Shown: positions 63,281 through 64,000 of the stretch, in pieces | Position numbering within the stretch: the first letter of the stretch is position 1 | How the letters are laid out: each line of letters opens with the position of its first letter | Source: Pseudomonas sp. PDM04 | GTDB lineage: Bacteria; Pseudomonadota; Gammaproteobacteria; Pseudomonadales; Pseudomonadaceae | Reading direction: 5' to 3' | Length of the DNA: 64,000 nt | NCBI RefSeq assembly: GCF_014851765.1 | Contig: NZ_JACVAI010000001.1 | Coordinates: forward strand, 496,001-560,000 | Position numbers and translations under genes: made by a program | The notes under the pieces: model-generated | Database searches by the model: none | Told to the model about the DNA's origin: nothing | The model's input: only the letters and a program-made list of their open reading frames with translations

Positions 63281-64000
63281 TTAGACCGTTTCGGGTTTGT
63301 GCGCGACAAACCGCATCATCCACTCCGCAACGGTCGTGCCGTGATGTTCCTGCTCCAGGCTGTTGATGCCTTTCGAGTACACCTGTTCGCCCAGCGCTTC
63401 CTGACGAATATCCAGCAAGGCCCGCGAATAATCGTGAATGAATTCCGGATGGCCCTGGAAGCACAGCACCTGGTCATTGATGTGGTAAGCGGCGAACGGA
63501 CAGAAATCGCTGGACGCGATCACCGTGGCGTTTTCCGGCAGCGTGGTCACCTGGTCCTGGTGGCTGATCAGCAAGGTCAGCTCTTCACGCACCGGGCTCA
63601 TCCAGGGCGCCTTGGCCGCCAGTTTGTAGTTGTGCGTGCCAACGCCCCAACCCTGGGTGGCGCGCTCGCTCTTGCCACCCAGCAGCAACGCCAGCAACTG
63701 ATGGCCGAAGCACACGCCGAGCAATTTGTCGCCGCGCTCGTAGCGAGTCAGCAGGTAGGCCTTGAGGGTTTGAATCCAAGGATCGGTGCCGAAGGAGTCG
63801 GCCTTGCTGCCGGTGACGAGGTAGGCGTCGAAGGTTTCGTCATCACGCGGATAGTCGCCCTGCATCACGTTGTACACGGTGAACTCGGCGGCGATGGGCT
63901 GTTGCGAAAACAGGCGCTGAAACATCTGCCCGTAACCCTGATATTGATCGACCAGTTCCGGACGCAGGATGTCGGTTTCAAGAATGCAGATGCGTAACGA
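63281..64000 (-). CDS. class I glutamine amidotransferase (partial)
   Basis: At least 240 residues, with the frame open to the right edge, so the 5' end is outside the window. The start codon is probably just beyond it, since SLRICILETD looks like residues 2–11. The nucleophile cysteine is in GVCFGHQ, and the catalytic His/Glu are in FQGHPEF. Such stand-alone domains often act as gamma-glutamyl hydrolases or in amine catabolism; the substrate is unknown. The 77-bp gap to corA contains a decayed REP (about 63220–63280). Confidence 0.88.
   Translation of the reverse strand, partial: SLRICILETDILRPELVDQYQGYGQMFQRLFSQQPIAAEFTVYNVMQGDYPRDDETFDAYLVTGSKADSFGTDPWIQTLKAYLLTRYERGDKLLGVCFGHQLLALLLGGKSERATQGWGVGTHNYKLAAKAPWMSPVREELTLLISHQDQVTTLPENATVIASSDFCPFAAYHINDQVLCFQGHPEFIHDYSRALLDIRQEALGEQVYSKGINSLEQEHHGTTVAEWMMRFVAHKPETV

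Overview
The window is a chromosomal segment of a Pseudomonas of the P. fluorescens complex. Three things point there: the gene block cobA–oprF–sigX–cmpX–crfX–cmaX–rraA–ppsA–ppsR, the pabB–thrH–cysH block, and many fluorescens-type REP/REPIN palindromes (core GGGAGCGAGCCTGCTCGCG). The sequence is GC-rich throughout except for the toxin tip and immunity gene near 57.1–58.0 kb.

Region 1 (1–14.3 kb, minus strand) is a type III secretion cluster in Salmonella SPI-1 (Inv/Spa) order. It runs from an AraC regulator (InvF-like) through sctC, sctW, sctV, sctN, sctO, sctP, sctQ, sctR, sctS, sctT and sctU to a SicA-like chaperone and a SipB-like translocator. It leaves the window on the left, where the next gene just begins. 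Needle, inner-ring and sorting-platform genes (sctF/I/J/D/K/L) are not seen. The needle-length ruler gene sctP carries an in-frame, REP-derived tandem repeat.

Region 2 (14.3–25.4 kb, plus strand) is the assimilatory nitrate regulon: nasS, nasT, a nitrate transporter, a PP2C phosphatase–Ser/Thr kinase fusion, a NirB-N-terminus-like FAD oxidoreductase, nitrate reductase and cobA. Three leaders (before nasS, the transporter and the oxidoreductase) each contain a sigma-54 promoter, a double A1/G4 hexaloop hairpin (the RNA target of ANTAR proteins such as NasT) and an intrinsic terminator. Nitrogen control therefore probably acts at initiation, and nitrate control by NasS/NasT antitermination. The siroheme part of NirB and all of NirD are absent. 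A 240-bp repeat in inverted copies sits between the kinase and the oxidoreductase.

Region 3 (25.4–34.7 kb) holds envelope-stress and core-metabolism genes: oprF, sigX, cmpX, crfX, cmaX, rraA, an alpha/beta hydrolase, ppsA and, divergently, ppsR.

Region 4 (34.7–43.4 kb, minus strand) is a complete 2-methylcitrate operon for propionate use: GntR regulator, prpB, prpC, acnD, prpF, prpD. Two copies of a TTGTCGAC palindrome lie upstream of the regulator.

Region 5 (43.6–52.5 kb) has a RimB/DUF785-like protease, a 7TM transglutaminase-like protein and an ATP-grasp ligase in one run. It continues with pabB, thrH, cysH, a LysR regulator divergent from a short-chain dehydrogenase, and a HAD phosphatase.

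Region 6 (52.7–58.3 kb) is a polymorphic-toxin locus. It has a 1618-residue Rhs protein whose AT-rich C-terminal tip resembles the cholera-toxin A-chain ADP-ribosyltransferase fold, followed by a probable immunity gene. Region 7 (58–64 kb) holds small proteins, tRNA-Ser(GGA), an enoyl-CoA hydratase, a PlsC-type acyltransferase, a CorA-type transporter and a glutamine amidotransferase cut by the right edge.
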